Shown here one piece after another: positions 42,170 through 51,255 of a stretch of DNA of 64,000 nucleotides. Source of the DNA: JBDOQU01 sp039839375. Its GTDB lineage: Bacteria > Pseudomonadota > Alphaproteobacteria > DSM-16000 > Inquilinaceae. Under the pieces are notes generated by a model. That model worked only from the letters and a program-made list of their open reading frames with translations, was not told where the DNA came from and searched no databases. Numbering within the stretch: the stretch's first letter is position 1; each line of letters starts with the position of its first letter. Made by a program: the position numbers and the translations under genes. The stretch is taken from positions 280,289 to 344,288 of the forward strand of contig NZ_JBDOQU010000003.1 of the NCBI RefSeq assembly GCF_039839375.1. The letters are read 5' to 3'.

Positions 42170-43515
42170 TGCGCTATCATCCGCTGACCCTCGACGACCG
42201 GTCGGCCATGCTGGCGGCGATCGGCGCGGGATCGATCGATGATCTGTTCCGCGACGTGCCGAAATCGGCCCGCCTCTCCGGCCCCATCGCCGACCTGCCC
42301 ATGGGGCGGGGCGAGATGGAGGTCGAGCGGCTGGTCGGCGTCATGGCGGCGCGGAACGTGCCGGCCGGATCGGTTCCCAGCTTCCTGGGCGCCGGGGCCT
42401 ACAGGCACCATGTGCCGGCGTCGGTCGACCATCTGATCCAGCGCGGCGAGTTCCTGACCTCCTACACGCCCTACCAGCCGGAGGTCAGCCAGGGGACGTT
42501 GCAATATCTGTTCGAGTTCCAGACCCAGGTGGCGCTGATCGCCGGCATGGAGGTCGCCAACGCGTCGATGTATGACGGCGCGACCGGCTGCGCGGAGGCC
42601 GTGCTGATGGCCAACCGCATCACGCGGCGGAAGAAGGCGGTGCTGTCCGGCGGGCTGCACCCGCACTATCGCGACACGACGGCGGTCCAGGGCCGGTTCG
42701 TCGGCTTCGACCTGGTCCGGCCGGACCCGGACCCGGAGGGGGAGGAGGATCTGGCCTCCCTGATCGATGACGACACCTCCTGCGTGGTGGTGCAGAACCC
42801 GACGCTGTTCGGCCAGGTGCGCGACCTGTCGCCGCTGGCCGAGGCCTGCCACGCCAAAGGCGCGCTGCTGGTCGTCGTGGTGACGGAGGCGGTGTCGCTG
42901 GGATTGATGACGTCGCCCGGCGAAATGGGCGCGGACATCGTGGTGGCGGAAGGCCAGTCGATCGGCAATCCGCTCAATTTCGGCGGGCCGCATGTCGGCC
43001 TGTTTGCCACGCGGGAGAAGTTCCTGCGCCAGATGCCCGGGCGGCTGTGCGGCCAGACGGTAGATGCCGACGGCAAGCGCGGCTTCGTGCTGACCCTGTC
43101 GACGCGGGAGCAGCATATAAGGCGGGAGAAGGCGACCTCCAACATCTGCACCAACAGCGGCCTCTGCGCGCTGGCCTTCACCATCCATATGAGCCTGCTG
43201 GGCGAGCAGGGCTTCCGCCGGCTGGCCGAAATCAACCACGCCAACGCCTCGCTGCTGGCCGACAGGCTGTCCTGGGTCGAGGGCGTGACGGTGCTGAACG
43301 ACAGCTTCTTCAATGAATTCACCGTGCGGCTGGCGAAGCCGGCGGCGGCGGTCGTCGACAAGCTGGCCCCGAAGGTGCTGGCGGGAGTCCCGGTCTCCCG
43401 GCTCTACAAGAACCGGCCGGCGCTGGCCGACCTGATGCTGGTCGCGGCGACGGAGACGACGACGGAGGAAGACATGGACGCTCTGGCGGATGGTCTCAAG
43501 GAGGCGCTGGCATGA
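42169..43515 (+). CDS. gcvPA: glycine dehydrogenase (decarboxylating) subunit 1
   Basis: N-terminal half of the split P protein, which decarboxylates glycine with PLP from the partner subunit. The 448 residues read MRYHPLTLDDRSAMLAAIG, FLGAGAYRHHVPASVDHLIQRGEFLTSYTPYQPEVSQGTLQYLFEFQTQVA, MYDGATGCAEAVLMA and NICTNSGLCALAFTIHMSLLG, all family-typical. The start is ATG 42169, immediately after gcvH; its stop overlaps gcvPB by 4 bp. Both halves are present and intact. Confidence 0.96.
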   Translation: MRYHPLTLDDRSAMLAAIGAGSIDDLFRDVPKSARLSGPIADLPMGRGEMEVERLVGVMAARNVPAGSVPSFLGAGAYRHHVPASVDHLIQRGEFLTSYTPYQPEVSQGTLQYLFEFQTQVALIAGMEVANASMYDGATGCAEAVLMANRITRRKKAVLSGGLHPHYRDTTAVQGRFVGFDLVRPDPDPEGEEDLASLIDDDTSCVVVQNPTLFGQVRDLSPLAEACHAKGALLVVVVTEAVSLGLMTSPGEMGADIVVAEGQSIGNPLNFGGPHVGLFATREKFLRQMPGRLCGQTVDADGKRGFVLTLSTREQHIRREKATSNICTNSGLCALAFTIHMSLLGEQGFRRLAEINHANASLLADRLSWVEGVTVLNDSFFNEFTVRLAKPAAAVVDKLAPKVLAGVPVSRLYKNRPALADLMLVAATETTTEEDMDALADGLKEALA

Positions 43516-45080
43516 CCGGCATGAACAGGCAGGGCCGCCCGACGCGGCCGTCCGGCGCCGGAGCAGGCGGGGCGGAGACCTTCACCGGCAACCGGGCGCT
43601 GATGATCGAGGAAGCGCTGATCTTTGAGCAGGACAATCCGGGCGCGACCGGAGTCGATCTGGCCCCGCCGGCAACGGCGAAGCGCCGGCTGGGGCCGGTG
43701 AAGCCGCGCGGCGCGATCGGATTGCCGCAGCTTTCCGAACCGCAAGTGGTGCGCCACTACACCCGCCTGTCGCAGAAGAATATGGGCATCGACAGCGCGC
43801 TCTACCCGCTGGGGTCGTGCACGATGAAGCACAATCCCCGGCTGAACGAGAAGATGGCGCGCCTGCCCGGTTTCGCCGATCTGCATCCGATGCAGCCCGA
43901 AAGCACGGTCCAGGGGGCGCTGGAACTGATTGACGAGCTGGCGCGCTGGCTGAAGCTGCTGACCGGCATGCCGGCCGTCGCCATGACGCCTGGGGCGGGC
44001 GCCCATGGCGAGATGTGCGGCATGATGGCGATCCGCTCCGCCCTGGAGGCGAAGGGCGACCCGCGCAGCCGCGTGCTGGTGCCCGAATCGGCCCACGGGA
44101 CCAACCCGGCGACGGCGGCGGCGCTGGGCTACACCGTCGATTCGATCCCGGCGAACGATCGTGGGCGGGTCGATCTGGCGGCCCTGAAGGAGAAGCTGGG
44201 GCCGGACGTGGCGGCGGTCATGCTGACCAACCCGAACACCTGCGGCCTGTTCGAGGACGAGATCGTGGAGATCGCCGAGGCCGTCCACGCGGCCGGGGCC
44301 TTCTTCTATTGCGACGGCGCCAACTTCAACGCCATCGTCGGCCGGGTGCGGCCGGGCGATCTGGGCGTCGACGCCATGCACATCAACCTGCACAAGACCT
44401 TCTCCACCCCCCATGGCGGCGGCGGGCCGGGGGCGGGGCCGGTGGTGCTGTCCGAGGCGCTGGCGCCGTTCGCGCCGGTGCCGACGGTGGTCCGCAGGCC
44501 CGACGGCGCGCTGCATCTGGTGGAGCATATTGAGGGCGGTCAGGCCCGAAGCTTCGGCCGGATGAAAGGCTTCCACGGCCAGATGGGCATGTTCGTCCGC
44601 GCGCTGGCCTACATGCTGAGCCACGGGGCGGACGGGCTGAAGCAGGCGTCGGAGGATGCGGTGCTGAACGCCAACTATGTGATGGCCGGACTCAGCGGCG
44701 CGATGACGCCCTCCTTCGAGGGGCCGTGCATGCATGAGGCGCTGTTCGACGACGGGTTCCTCAAGGGCACGGATGTCTCAACGCTCGATTTCGCCAAGGC
44801 GATGATCGACGAGGGCTACCACCCTATGACCATGTACTTCCCGCTGGTCGTCCATGGCGCGATGCTGATCGAGCCGACGGAGAGCGAATCGAAGGCGACG
44901 CTGGACGAGTTCGTGAAAACGCTCCGCGCGCTGGCCGACCGGGCGAAGGCGGGCGATGCCGACTATTTCCGGGGCGCGCCCTACCACACGCCCCGCCGCC
45001 GGCTGGACGAAACCGCCGCCGCGAGGAAGCCGATCCTGCGCTGGCGGCCGGAAACGGGCATGCAGGAGGCGGCGGAATAG
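43512..45080 (+). CDS. gcvPB: glycine dehydrogenase (decarboxylating) subunit 2
   Basis: PLP-binding half of the split P protein. The 522-residue sequence shows LSQKNMGIDSALYPLGSCTMKHNPRLNEKMA and FADLHPMQPESTVQGALELI, the central AHGTNPATAAALGY, MLTNPNTCGLFE and the PLP lysine in HINLHKTFSTPHGGGGPGAGPV. The first 30 residues (TGMNRQGRPTRPSGAGAGGAE) are a short, low-complexity extension. It is the last gene of the gcv operon, followed by the large family B inverted repeat that probably ends transcription. Confidence 0.96.
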   Translation: MTGMNRQGRPTRPSGAGAGGAETFTGNRALMIEEALIFEQDNPGATGVDLAPPATAKRRLGPVKPRGAIGLPQLSEPQVVRHYTRLSQKNMGIDSALYPLGSCTMKHNPRLNEKMARLPGFADLHPMQPESTVQGALELIDELARWLKLLTGMPAVAMTPGAGAHGEMCGMMAIRSALEAKGDPRSRVLVPESAHGTNPATAAALGYTVDSIPANDRGRVDLAALKEKLGPDVAAVMLTNPNTCGLFEDEIVEIAEAVHAAGAFFYCDGANFNAIVGRVRPGDLGVDAMHINLHKTFSTPHGGGGPGAGPVVLSEALAPFAPVPTVVRRPDGALHLVEHIEGGQARSFGRMKGFHGQMGMFVRALAYMLSHGADGLKQASEDAVLNANYVMAGLSGAMTPSFEGPCMHEALFDDGFLKGTDVSTLDFAKAMIDEGYHPMTMYFPLVVHGAMLIEPTESESKATLDEFVKTLRALADRAKAGDADYFRGAPYHTPRRRLDETAAARKPILRWRPETGMQEAAE

Positions 45081-45196
45081 GAACCAACCGCCCTCACCCT
45101 CCCGCTTCGCGGGTCCCTCCCTCTCCCGCAGGCGGGAGAGGGTAAGAAAAGCCCTCTCCCCGCCGGGGAGAGGGTTGGGTGAGGGGCGGTTGGTTC
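45081..45196. repeat. large composite inverted repeat, family B copy 2, between convergent genes
   Basis: GAACCAACCGCCCTCACCC on the left pairs with GGGTGAGGGGCGGTTGGTTC on the right, enclosing hairpins CCCTCTCCCGCAGGCGGGAG and CCCTCTCCCCGCCGGGGAGA. The structure separates the stops of gcvPB and the CDF transporter and could act as a bidirectional terminator, although no T-run follows it. Confidence 0.75.
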
Positions 45197-45197
45197 C

Positions 45198-46142
45198 TCA
45201 GCAATCCGGGCAGCGGTTTGTTTCCACCGTCAGGTGGACGATTCCCAGATGGCGGGGGATGAGGGCCTTGTAGCCGTCGGGCGACAGCGGCTTGCGGGCG
45301 ACCAGCGTCACCTCAGCGGCGTGGATCGCCGGGCCGATCGACCAGACATGGAGGTCGGCGACCCTGGCGTCGCCGGTATCCTCGATCGCGCGGCGGAGGG
45401 CGTCGCGGATCTCCGCCGGCGCCTCCCGGTCCAGCAGCACGCCGGCAGTGTCCTTCAGCAGTCCCCAGGACCAGCGGGCGACCAGCAGCGCGCCCAGCAC
45501 GCCGATCGCCGGATCGGCCCAGCCGGCGCCGGCATATTTCGCGGCCAGCAGCCCGGCGATCGCCAGGATCGAGGTCAGGGCGTCGGTCAGCACATGCAGA
45601 TAGGCCGAGCGCAGGTTGTGGTCGTGCTCGTGGTCATGCCCGTGCCCATGTTCATGTGTGTGGCCGTGGCCGCCCAGGATCACCGCGCAGACGCCGTTGA
45701 CGACAAGCCCAAGGAGGGCGACCAAGATCGCTTGGTCGAAGGCGATGGGGACGGGGTCCAGGAACCGGGCGACGCTCTCGACCGCCATCAGAACCGTGAA
45801 GCCGATCAGCAGCAGCGCGCCGGTGAAGCCTGCCAGCGCGTTCACCTTCCCGGTGCCGAAGGCGAATCGCCGGTTGCCGGCATGGCGGCGGGCATAGACA
45901 TAGGCCATGGCCGCGATGCCCAGCGCGACCGCATGGGAGCCCATATGCAGCCCGTCGGCCAGCAGGGCCATGGAGCCGAAGGCGAGGCCGGCGGCGATCT
46001 CCACCGCCATCATCGCAGCGGTGACGGCGACGACGATCAGCGTCCGTCGCTCCCCCGCGCGCGGCCGGTCCTGGCCGAAGACATGGTCGGTCTGCCAGCG
46101 ATCCAGCGTGTGTCGGTGCATGGGGCGAATCATCCTCGACAT
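45198..46142 (-). CDS. dmeF: cation diffusion facilitator, DmeF-like Co/Ni exporter
   Basis: A 314-residue inner-membrane metal/proton antiporter of the CDF family. HRHTLDRWQTDHVFGQD at the N terminus is the DmeF-type signature. Six spans follow, with the metal site LLADGLHMGSHAVAL in span 2 and LRSAYLHVLTDALTSILAI in span 5. A His-rich loop GGHGHTHEHGHGHDHEHDH lies between spans 4 and 5. The C-terminal domain ends HLTVETNRCPDC. The metal (cobalt or nickel rather than zinc) is inferred from the N-terminal motif. The DmeR regulator that often accompanies dmeF is not here. The start may be the internal ATG of MHRHTLDRW. Confidence 0.85.
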   Translation of the reverse strand: MSRMIRPMHRHTLDRWQTDHVFGQDRPRAGERRTLIVVAVTAAMMAVEIAAGLAFGSMALLADGLHMGSHAVALGIAAMAYVYARRHAGNRRFAFGTGKVNALAGFTGALLLIGFTVLMAVESVARFLDPVPIAFDQAILVALLGLVVNGVCAVILGGHGHTHEHGHGHDHEHDHNLRSAYLHVLTDALTSILAIAGLLAAKYAGAGWADPAIGVLGALLVARWSWGLLKDTAGVLLDREAPAEIRDALRRAIEDTGDARVADLHVWSIGPAIHAAEVTLVARKPLSPDGYKALIPRHLGIVHLTVETNRCPDC

Positions 46143-46603
46143 GGAAGCTTCCGGTCACACATGGACGCGGGCGGCGCGGAATGGAAGCCCGTTCCCGACG
46201 GCTCGTGGCATCCATGCCACAGGGTCAGGGAAAAGTGCAGGTGCGGATGAATGGCCGACAAATGCCCCTTGCCTGCGACAATAGGACCTGCATATTGGAC
46301 GCCTTGATGCACTCCAGATCGCGGAGGGAACGCATGGTTTATCGACTTTCCAGCACGGGCGACTTCGCCGGCTAAGGCCGCTTCCCGGTTCTCGCGATCC
46401 TTTTCTCGTAGACCCAGAACTATCCTAGCCGGTCGATCGACGACCTGAACGCCGCGACTCCGGTCGCATCGGCGCGGGTCCGTCCTTCCCATCGATCGTC
46501 GCCCTTTCCCCGTCCACCCGAACACCGGCCTCGCGGAATTTTTCCGCATGCCGGCTGCCCCGGCCATTCCCGGCCATCAACATGCAACCTATGGGAGCAT
46601 AAA
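46143..46603. other. 460-bp intergenic region without a convincing gene
   Basis: Lies between the divergent dmeF and DUF1127 genes. Open frames here have poor coding character and no ribosome sites. One perfect 15-bp inverted repeat, GCGGAA-TTT-TTCCGC (46533-46547), lies about 57 bp upstream of the DUF1127 gene and could be an operator. GACTC (GANTC) occurs once near 46456. I see no RNA gene. Confidence 0.5.
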
Positions 46604-46777
46604 ATGTACGACGTTCGCTATCGTCAGTCCGCCGGCGGTTCGTCTTCGGCGATCCGCCGCACCCTCCGCATCCTGCGGAGCCTGGTCGTCCGGCAGTCCC
46701 CCCGGCGCGGCAGCAAGCCCCGCACGCTCAACCATCTGAGCGAGCATTTACGGCGGGACATAGGGCTCAGCCCGTAA
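46604..46777 (+). CDS. DUF1127-like arginine-rich microprotein
   Basis: A 57-residue basic protein, MYDVRYRQSAGGSSSAIRRT and onward, ending TLNHLSEHLRRDIGLSP. The C-terminal L-x2-LS-x-HL-x2-DIGL motif is that of DUF1127/YjiS-like proteins, which in alphaproteobacteria have been tied to RNA turnover, phosphate and stress adaptation. GGGAGC lies about 7 nt before the ATG. Being small, it is easily missed. It stands alone, followed at once by a family A repeat. Confidence 0.75.
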   Translation: MYDVRYRQSAGGSSSAIRRTLRILRSLVVRQSPRRGSKPRTLNHLSEHLRRDIGLSP

Positions 46778-46831
46778 GGGGGCGGGAGGGCGCGAAATAC
46801 CTGCGTCCTCCCGCTTCTCCCAATTATTTGT

Positions 46832-46995
46832 GGTCATGCCGGACTTGATCCGGCATCCATGCGGCGTCGAGGGCGGGCGGGGCCGCGTCCGGTCCTGCAT
46901 CGCCGGCGCGGCGTCTCCGGCCCATGGATTCCGGATCAAGTCCGGAATGACCAATAAAAACAATGTCGTGTCGGATCCCGATTTCGCTGGAATGA
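46832..46995. repeat. dispersed paired-hairpin repeat, family A copy 3 (extended)
   Basis: ATGCCGGA-cttga-TCCGGCAT (46836-46856) is followed by CCATGCGGCGTCGA, a stretch shared with copy 1, and about 65 nt later by ATTCCGGA-tcaag-TCCGGAAT with the AATAAAAACAATGTCGTG spacer. The order of hairpins is inverted relative to copies 1 and 2. It lies downstream of both the DUF1127 gene and the SMP-30 gene. Confidence 0.8.
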
Positions 46996-47011
46996 CGACC
47001 GGCGGTGTCCC

Positions 47012-47920
<909 letters not shown>

Positions 47921-47994
47921 CGTCCTTCATGCGCGGTTGCGTGAACGGGCGACAGGATCGGCCGGGAAGGGGGCGGGGGCAAGGGTGCTAACTA

Positions 47995-48046
47995 ACACCC
48001 CTCACCCAACCCTCTCCCCGGCGGGGAGAGGGCTATAGGGGGAGGT
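47995..48046. repeat. GC-rich hairpin, family B copy 3
   Basis: CCCCTCACCCAACCCTCTCC runs into CCGGCGGGGAGAGGG, the same block as the half-unit at 45148. It lies just after the atpF stop and may terminate or stabilise the atp transcript. Confidence 0.7.
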
Positions 48047-48678
48047 CAGTGGAGCTTGGAGGGGAGTTCGGCGATCGAGTGGTCGATCAGGGCCGCTTCC
48101 TTTTCCTTGTCCAGCTTGCCGCCGATCACCTGCCGGGCGGCGGCGATGGCGACGTCGACGGCGATGGTGCGGACTTCGGTCAGCGCGGCGGCCTCGGCCT
48201 GGGCGATGCGGTCCATTGCCTGGGATTCGCGCCGCTTCAGCACCTCCTCCAGATCCTTCGCCGCCTGGGCGCGGAGCCGTTCGGCTTCCTGTCGGGCGTG
48301 GGAGATGATCTCCTCCGCCTCGCCCATGGCGTCGCGCTGGCGGCGCTGGAAGGAGGCGAGGGAAGCCTGGGCCTCCTCGCGGAGGCGCTGGGCCTCTTCC
48401 AGCTCGTTCTTGATCCGCTCCGCGCGGCCGTCGAGGCTGGCGAGGATCGCCCGCTTCGCCGGCTTGAACGCGATGGCGATCAGGATGATCAAAGCGGCGA
48501 GGAGGAACAGCTCCGTCGGCGGGCCGTGATGCTCGGCCTCCGCATGGGCCTCGTCGCCGCCGACCTCATGCGTCTCGATATCCTCGACCGCCGGCTCGCC
48601 GGCCTGGGCGAGGATAATCCCGCCATTGGGCGCGCCGTCGGGGGCCTGGGTCAGGAGGATGGGTTCGACGCCCCTCAT
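48046..48678 (-). CDS. atpF: ATP synthase F0 subunit b
   Basis: Peripheral stalk subunit linking the membrane sector to F1. The 210-residue protein has an N-terminal Gly/Ala/His-rich extension (EVGGDEAHAEAEHHGPP), one membrane span (FLLAALIILIAIAF), then a long charged coiled coil (KNELEEAQRLREEAQASLASFQRRQRDAMGEAEEI) to the C terminus SIAELPSKLH. It is the last gene of atpI-B-E-b'-b; in alphaproteobacteria b' comes first and b second, which sets the assignment. The extension before the span is longer than usual. The F1 genes are not in the window, as usual for this group. Confidence 0.93.
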   Translation of the reverse strand: MRGVEPILLTQAPDGAPNGGIILAQAGEPAVEDIETHEVGGDEAHAEAEHHGPPTELFLLAALIILIAIAFKPAKRAILASLDGRAERIKNELEEAQRLREEAQASLASFQRRQRDAMGEAEEIISHARQEAERLRAQAAKDLEEVLKRRESQAMDRIAQAEAAALTEVRTIAVDVAIAAARQVIGGKLDKEKEAALIDHSIAELPSKLH

Positions 48679-49169
48679 CAGGCGGCTCCCTTCAACTGGG
48701 CATCGACGGATTTGGCGACCTCGTCCCTGGCCGGCTCGACGCCGATCAGCTTGGACGTGATCTCGCTCGTGACGCCGACCGCGATCTCGCGGACATGGGC
48801 CTTGGCCTCGTCCTTCGCCTCGGCGATGCGGGCTTCGGCCTCGTCGGTCTTGCGGCCCAGCTCGGCGGAGAATTCCGCCTGGCGCTTGGCCGAGATTTCG
48901 GCGATCTCCTGCGCCGCCTGGGCGAGCACTGAGGACGCCTCGCCCCTGGCCTTGGCCAGGGCGGCCTCATACTGCTCGATCACGGCGTCGGCCTCCTTCT
49001 TGAGGCTTTCGGCGCGTTCCAGATCGTCGGCGATCCGTTCGGACCGTTCCTCCAGCACCTCGGCGATGCGCGGCAGGGCCACGCGCGCCATCAGCACGTA
49101 GAGGGCGGCGAAGATGATAGCCAGCCAGAAGACCTGGCTTGCGAAGGTCGAGGGATCGAACTGCGGCAT
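48678..49169 (-). CDS. atpG: ATP synthase F0 subunit b'
   Basis: Second, divergent peripheral-stalk subunit found in alphaproteobacteria and phototrophs. The 163 residues begin MPQFDPSTFASQVFWLAIIFAALYVLMARVALPRIAEVLEERSERI, a single span followed by an acidic/Ala-rich coiled coil (AQAAQEIAEISAKRQAEFSAELGRKTDEAEARI). The start of the b gene overlaps its stop by one base. Naming varies (atpG, atpX, atpF'). Confidence 0.93.
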   Translation of the reverse strand: MPQFDPSTFASQVFWLAIIFAALYVLMARVALPRIAEVLEERSERIADDLERAESLKKEADAVIEQYEAALAKARGEASSVLAQAAQEIAEISAKRQAEFSAELGRKTDEAEARIAEAKDEAKAHVREIAVGVTSEITSKLIGVEPARDEVAKSVDAQLKGAA

Positions 49170-49242
49170 CGGGCTCTCCTCACGGGATCGGCCGGACGGC
49201 CGCGAGGGGCCGGCCGGCGCATTCCGGTTCCGTCAGGACGCC

Positions 49243-49467
49243 TTAGCCGAACAGCGAGATCAGCGCGACGATCAGGGCGAACAGCGCGATGGCCTCGGTG
49301 ACGGCGAAGCCGATCCAGATGTTGGCGCCGATATCGTCCTTCGCGGCCGGGTTCCGGGCCAGCGCCGTGATGTAGCTGGACCACACATTGCCGACGCCGA
49401 TGCCGGCGCCGATCATGCCGATGGCGGCGAGGCCGGCGCCCACGAACTTAGCAGCTTCGAGTTCCAT
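49243..49467 (-). CDS. atpE: ATP synthase F0 subunit c
   Basis: Rotor ring proteolipid. The 74-residue hairpin has span 1 with the glycine motif GAGLAAIGMIGAGIGVGNV, the polar loop ARNPAAKDD, and span 2 with the proton-binding Glu in FAVTEAIALFALIVALISLFG. The glutamate lacks Na+-site residues, so proton coupling is expected. GGAAGGAAG precedes the ATG, a strong ribosome site fitting the high copy number of this subunit. Confidence 0.97.
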   Translation of the reverse strand: MELEAAKFVGAGLAAIGMIGAGIGVGNVWSSYITALARNPAAKDDIGANIWIGFAVTEAIALFALIVALISLFG

Positions 49468-49535
49468 GGTACTTCCTTCCTTGAGATATGCTTTGAAGGT
49501 TTGGGAAAAGGGTGAAACGGGGACGGGCGCCGCGA

Positions 49536-50258
49536 TCAGTGCAGATGCAGCGCGTCGTGAAGATAGACGCAGGTCAGGATCGCGAAGACATAGGCCTGGA
49601 TGACCGCGATCAGGACCTCAAGCCCGGTGATCGCCACCAGCGCCAGGATCGGCAGCACGCCGAACACGCCCAGCACCACGACGAAGCCGCCGATGACCTT
49701 CAGCATGACGTGGCCGACGGTCATGTTGGCGAAAAGACGAACCGACAGGCTGATCGGCCGGGAGAGGTAGGAAACCAGCTCCACCGGCACCAGGATGACA
49801 GCGGTCCACAGGGGCGCGCCCGGCGGGAAGAAGAGCTGGAGGAAATTCGTGCCGTGGCGCGCGATGCCGATGATCGTGGTGCCGATGAAGATCAGCGCCG
49901 CCAGCGCGAAGGTCACGATGATGTGGCTGGTGAAGGTGAAGGCGCCGGGGATGAGGCCCAGCAGGTTGCCGAACAGCACGAACATGAACAGCGAGAAGAC
50001 GAACGGGAAATATTTCCGCCCGTCGGAGCCGACATTGTCGCGTATCATGTTGGCTATCACTTCGTAGGATAGCTCCGCCAGCGACTGCAGCCTTGTCGGC
50101 ACCAGCGCGCGGCCGCGCATGGAGGTCGTCAAAAAAGCGGTGATCAGCACCGCCGCGATCACCATGAACAGCGACGAATTGGTGAAGGACAGATCCAGAT
50201 CGCCCACCTGGATGGGAACGATCGGCTTGATCTCGAACTGCTCTAGCGGACCCGCCAC
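49536..50258 (-). CDS. atpB: ATP synthase F0 subunit a
   Basis: Proton channel subunit. The 240 residues have five to six spans; the essential Arg is in ISLSVRLFANMTVGHVML, and the end VIQAYVFAILTCVYLHDALHLH is typical of alphaproteobacteria. N terminus MAGPLEQFEIKPIVPIQVGDLDLSFTNSSLF is likewise standard. It lies between atpI and atpE in the usual order. Confidence 0.96.
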   Translation of the reverse strand: MAGPLEQFEIKPIVPIQVGDLDLSFTNSSLFMVIAAVLITAFLTTSMRGRALVPTRLQSLAELSYEVIANMIRDNVGSDGRKYFPFVFSLFMFVLFGNLLGLIPGAFTFTSHIIVTFALAALIFIGTTIIGIARHGTNFLQLFFPPGAPLWTAVILVPVELVSYLSRPISLSVRLFANMTVGHVMLKVIGGFVVVLGVFGVLPILALVAITGLEVLIAVIQAYVFAILTCVYLHDALHLH

Positions 50259-50291
50259 GCGGTCTCTCCCGGTCTGACGCCTTAATCCGGC

Positions 50292-50645
50292 CTACTGGTC
50301 GGCGGCCCGTTCGGCTGCCCTACGTTCCTTCGCCCTGCGGTCGATATCCTGCGCGGCGCGGTAGACGTTCAGGAAGCCCGCCGCCGAGCCGATCAGGAAA
50401 AACACGATCAGCAGCCACGGAGCCGTGCCGAGCCACCGGTCCAGCACGATGCCGATACCGGTGCCGACGACCACCGCCGCTGCCAATTCGACCGCGATGC
50501 GCAGCCCGGCCGCCATGCCTTCCGATCTGATCCCGCCCCTGGAGCTTCCGCCGAACTGCTTCTCCCGCCGCCGCGCCTTCGCAGCGCGCAATCGGGAGTC
50601 GAAATCATCCGGCAATGCCGGATCGTCGCGATCGTCGGAACCCAC
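50292..50645 (-). CDS. atpI: ATP synthase accessory protein AtpI
   Basis: A 117-residue small membrane protein at the head of the F0 operon. A charged N terminus (DFDSRLRAAKARRREKQFG) is followed by two spans: LRIAVELAAAVVVGTGIGIVLDRWLG and WLLIVFFLIGSAAGFLNVYRA. The DRWLGTAPWLL-GFLNVYR pattern is that of AtpI/F0F1 assembly factor, which aids c-ring assembly. It is the first gene of the operon, with a promoter about 55-85 bp upstream. Confidence 0.93.
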   Translation of the reverse strand: MGSDDRDDPALPDDFDSRLRAAKARRREKQFGGSSRGGIRSEGMAAGLRIAVELAAAVVVGTGIGIVLDRWLGTAPWLLIVFFLIGSAAGFLNVYRAAQDIDRRAKERRAAERAADQ

Positions 50646-50699
50646 GGTGGCTGGAAAAACCTCAGCATTCTTGCCGCGCCCGCACCTTTGGCGCGCCGC

Positions 50700-50729
50700 A
50701 ACTTAGTTAGGCGCCCCATACCCTGTCAA
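50700..50729 (-). promoter_or_regulatory. putative promoter of the atpI-B-E-b'-b operon
   Basis: On the minus strand, a perfect TTGACA (50729-50724) is followed after 18 nt by TAAGTT (50705-50700). A 12-bp palindrome, TCAATATATTGA, lies upstream at 50764-50775 in an AT-rich stretch and could bind a regulator. Confidence 0.5.
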
Positions 50730-50810
50730 GGCTTGGGGTGGAGAAGGTTTTTTGTGTTGTTTTTCAATATATTGAGTGACGTGAAGGCCTGCCGTGAAGG
50801 TTTCGTTGTT

Positions 50811-50931
50811 GGGTCATTCCGGACTTGATCCGGAATCCATGGGCCCTCGCCGCTTCACCAACGGCGAAGGAACAGGCGCAATCCGGATGTCCATAGACAC
50901 CGTATGGATGCTGGATCAAGTCCAGCATGAC
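50811..50931. repeat. dispersed paired-hairpin repeat, family A copy 4
   Basis: ATTCCGGA-cttga-TCCGGAAT (about 50816-50836) and, about 70 nt on, ATGCTGGA-tcaag-TCCAGCAT (about 50908-50928). Orientation of both hairpins is opposite to copy 1. It separates the atp promoter region from mazEF. Confidence 0.8.
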
Positions 50932-51018
50932 GACTTTCCTTGCCCGTCCTTCCCAAGATTGACCGATGCCTGAGCGTCGCAGTATAGTGCCGACGTAGAA
51001 ACTTTGGATATACGAGTG

Positions 51019-51255
51019 ATGCGTGCACAGATCAGCCGATGGGGAAACAGCCTCGCCGTGCGGGTGCCAAAACCGCTGGCGGACGCCATGGCGCTGACCG
51101 AGGGCTCAGCGGTGGAGATCGAGGTGGCGGAGGGCGCGCTGAAGGTGACGCCTGCCAGGCCGCGCTACCGGCTGGAGGACCTTCTGGCCGGGATCGGGCC
51201 GGACAATCTGCCGGAGAGCTTCGATGACGGTCCGGTCGGGGAGGAGCGGCTCTGA
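51019..51255 (+). CDS. mazE: MazE-like antitoxin (AbrB/SpoVT fold)
   Basis: A 78-residue antitoxin: MRAQISRWGNSLAVRVPKPLADAMALTEGSAVEIEVAEGALKVTPA is the swapped-hairpin AbrB DNA-binding domain of MazE/PemI. The C-terminal YRLEDLLAGIGPDNLPESFDDGPVGEERL is the acidic tail that wraps the toxin. ATG 51019 is preferred over upstream TTG. Its stop overlaps the toxin start (TGATGG at 51255), as in ccdAB. Confidence 0.93.
   Translation: MRAQISRWGNSLAVRVPKPLADAMALTEGSAVEIEVAEGALKVTPARPRYRLEDLLAGIGPDNLPESFDDGPVGEERL

Noticed and set aside
46130..46567. 145-codon minus-strand frame in the dmeF-DUF1127 gap
   Set aside because: No ribosome site, poor composition and overlap with the dmeF start.
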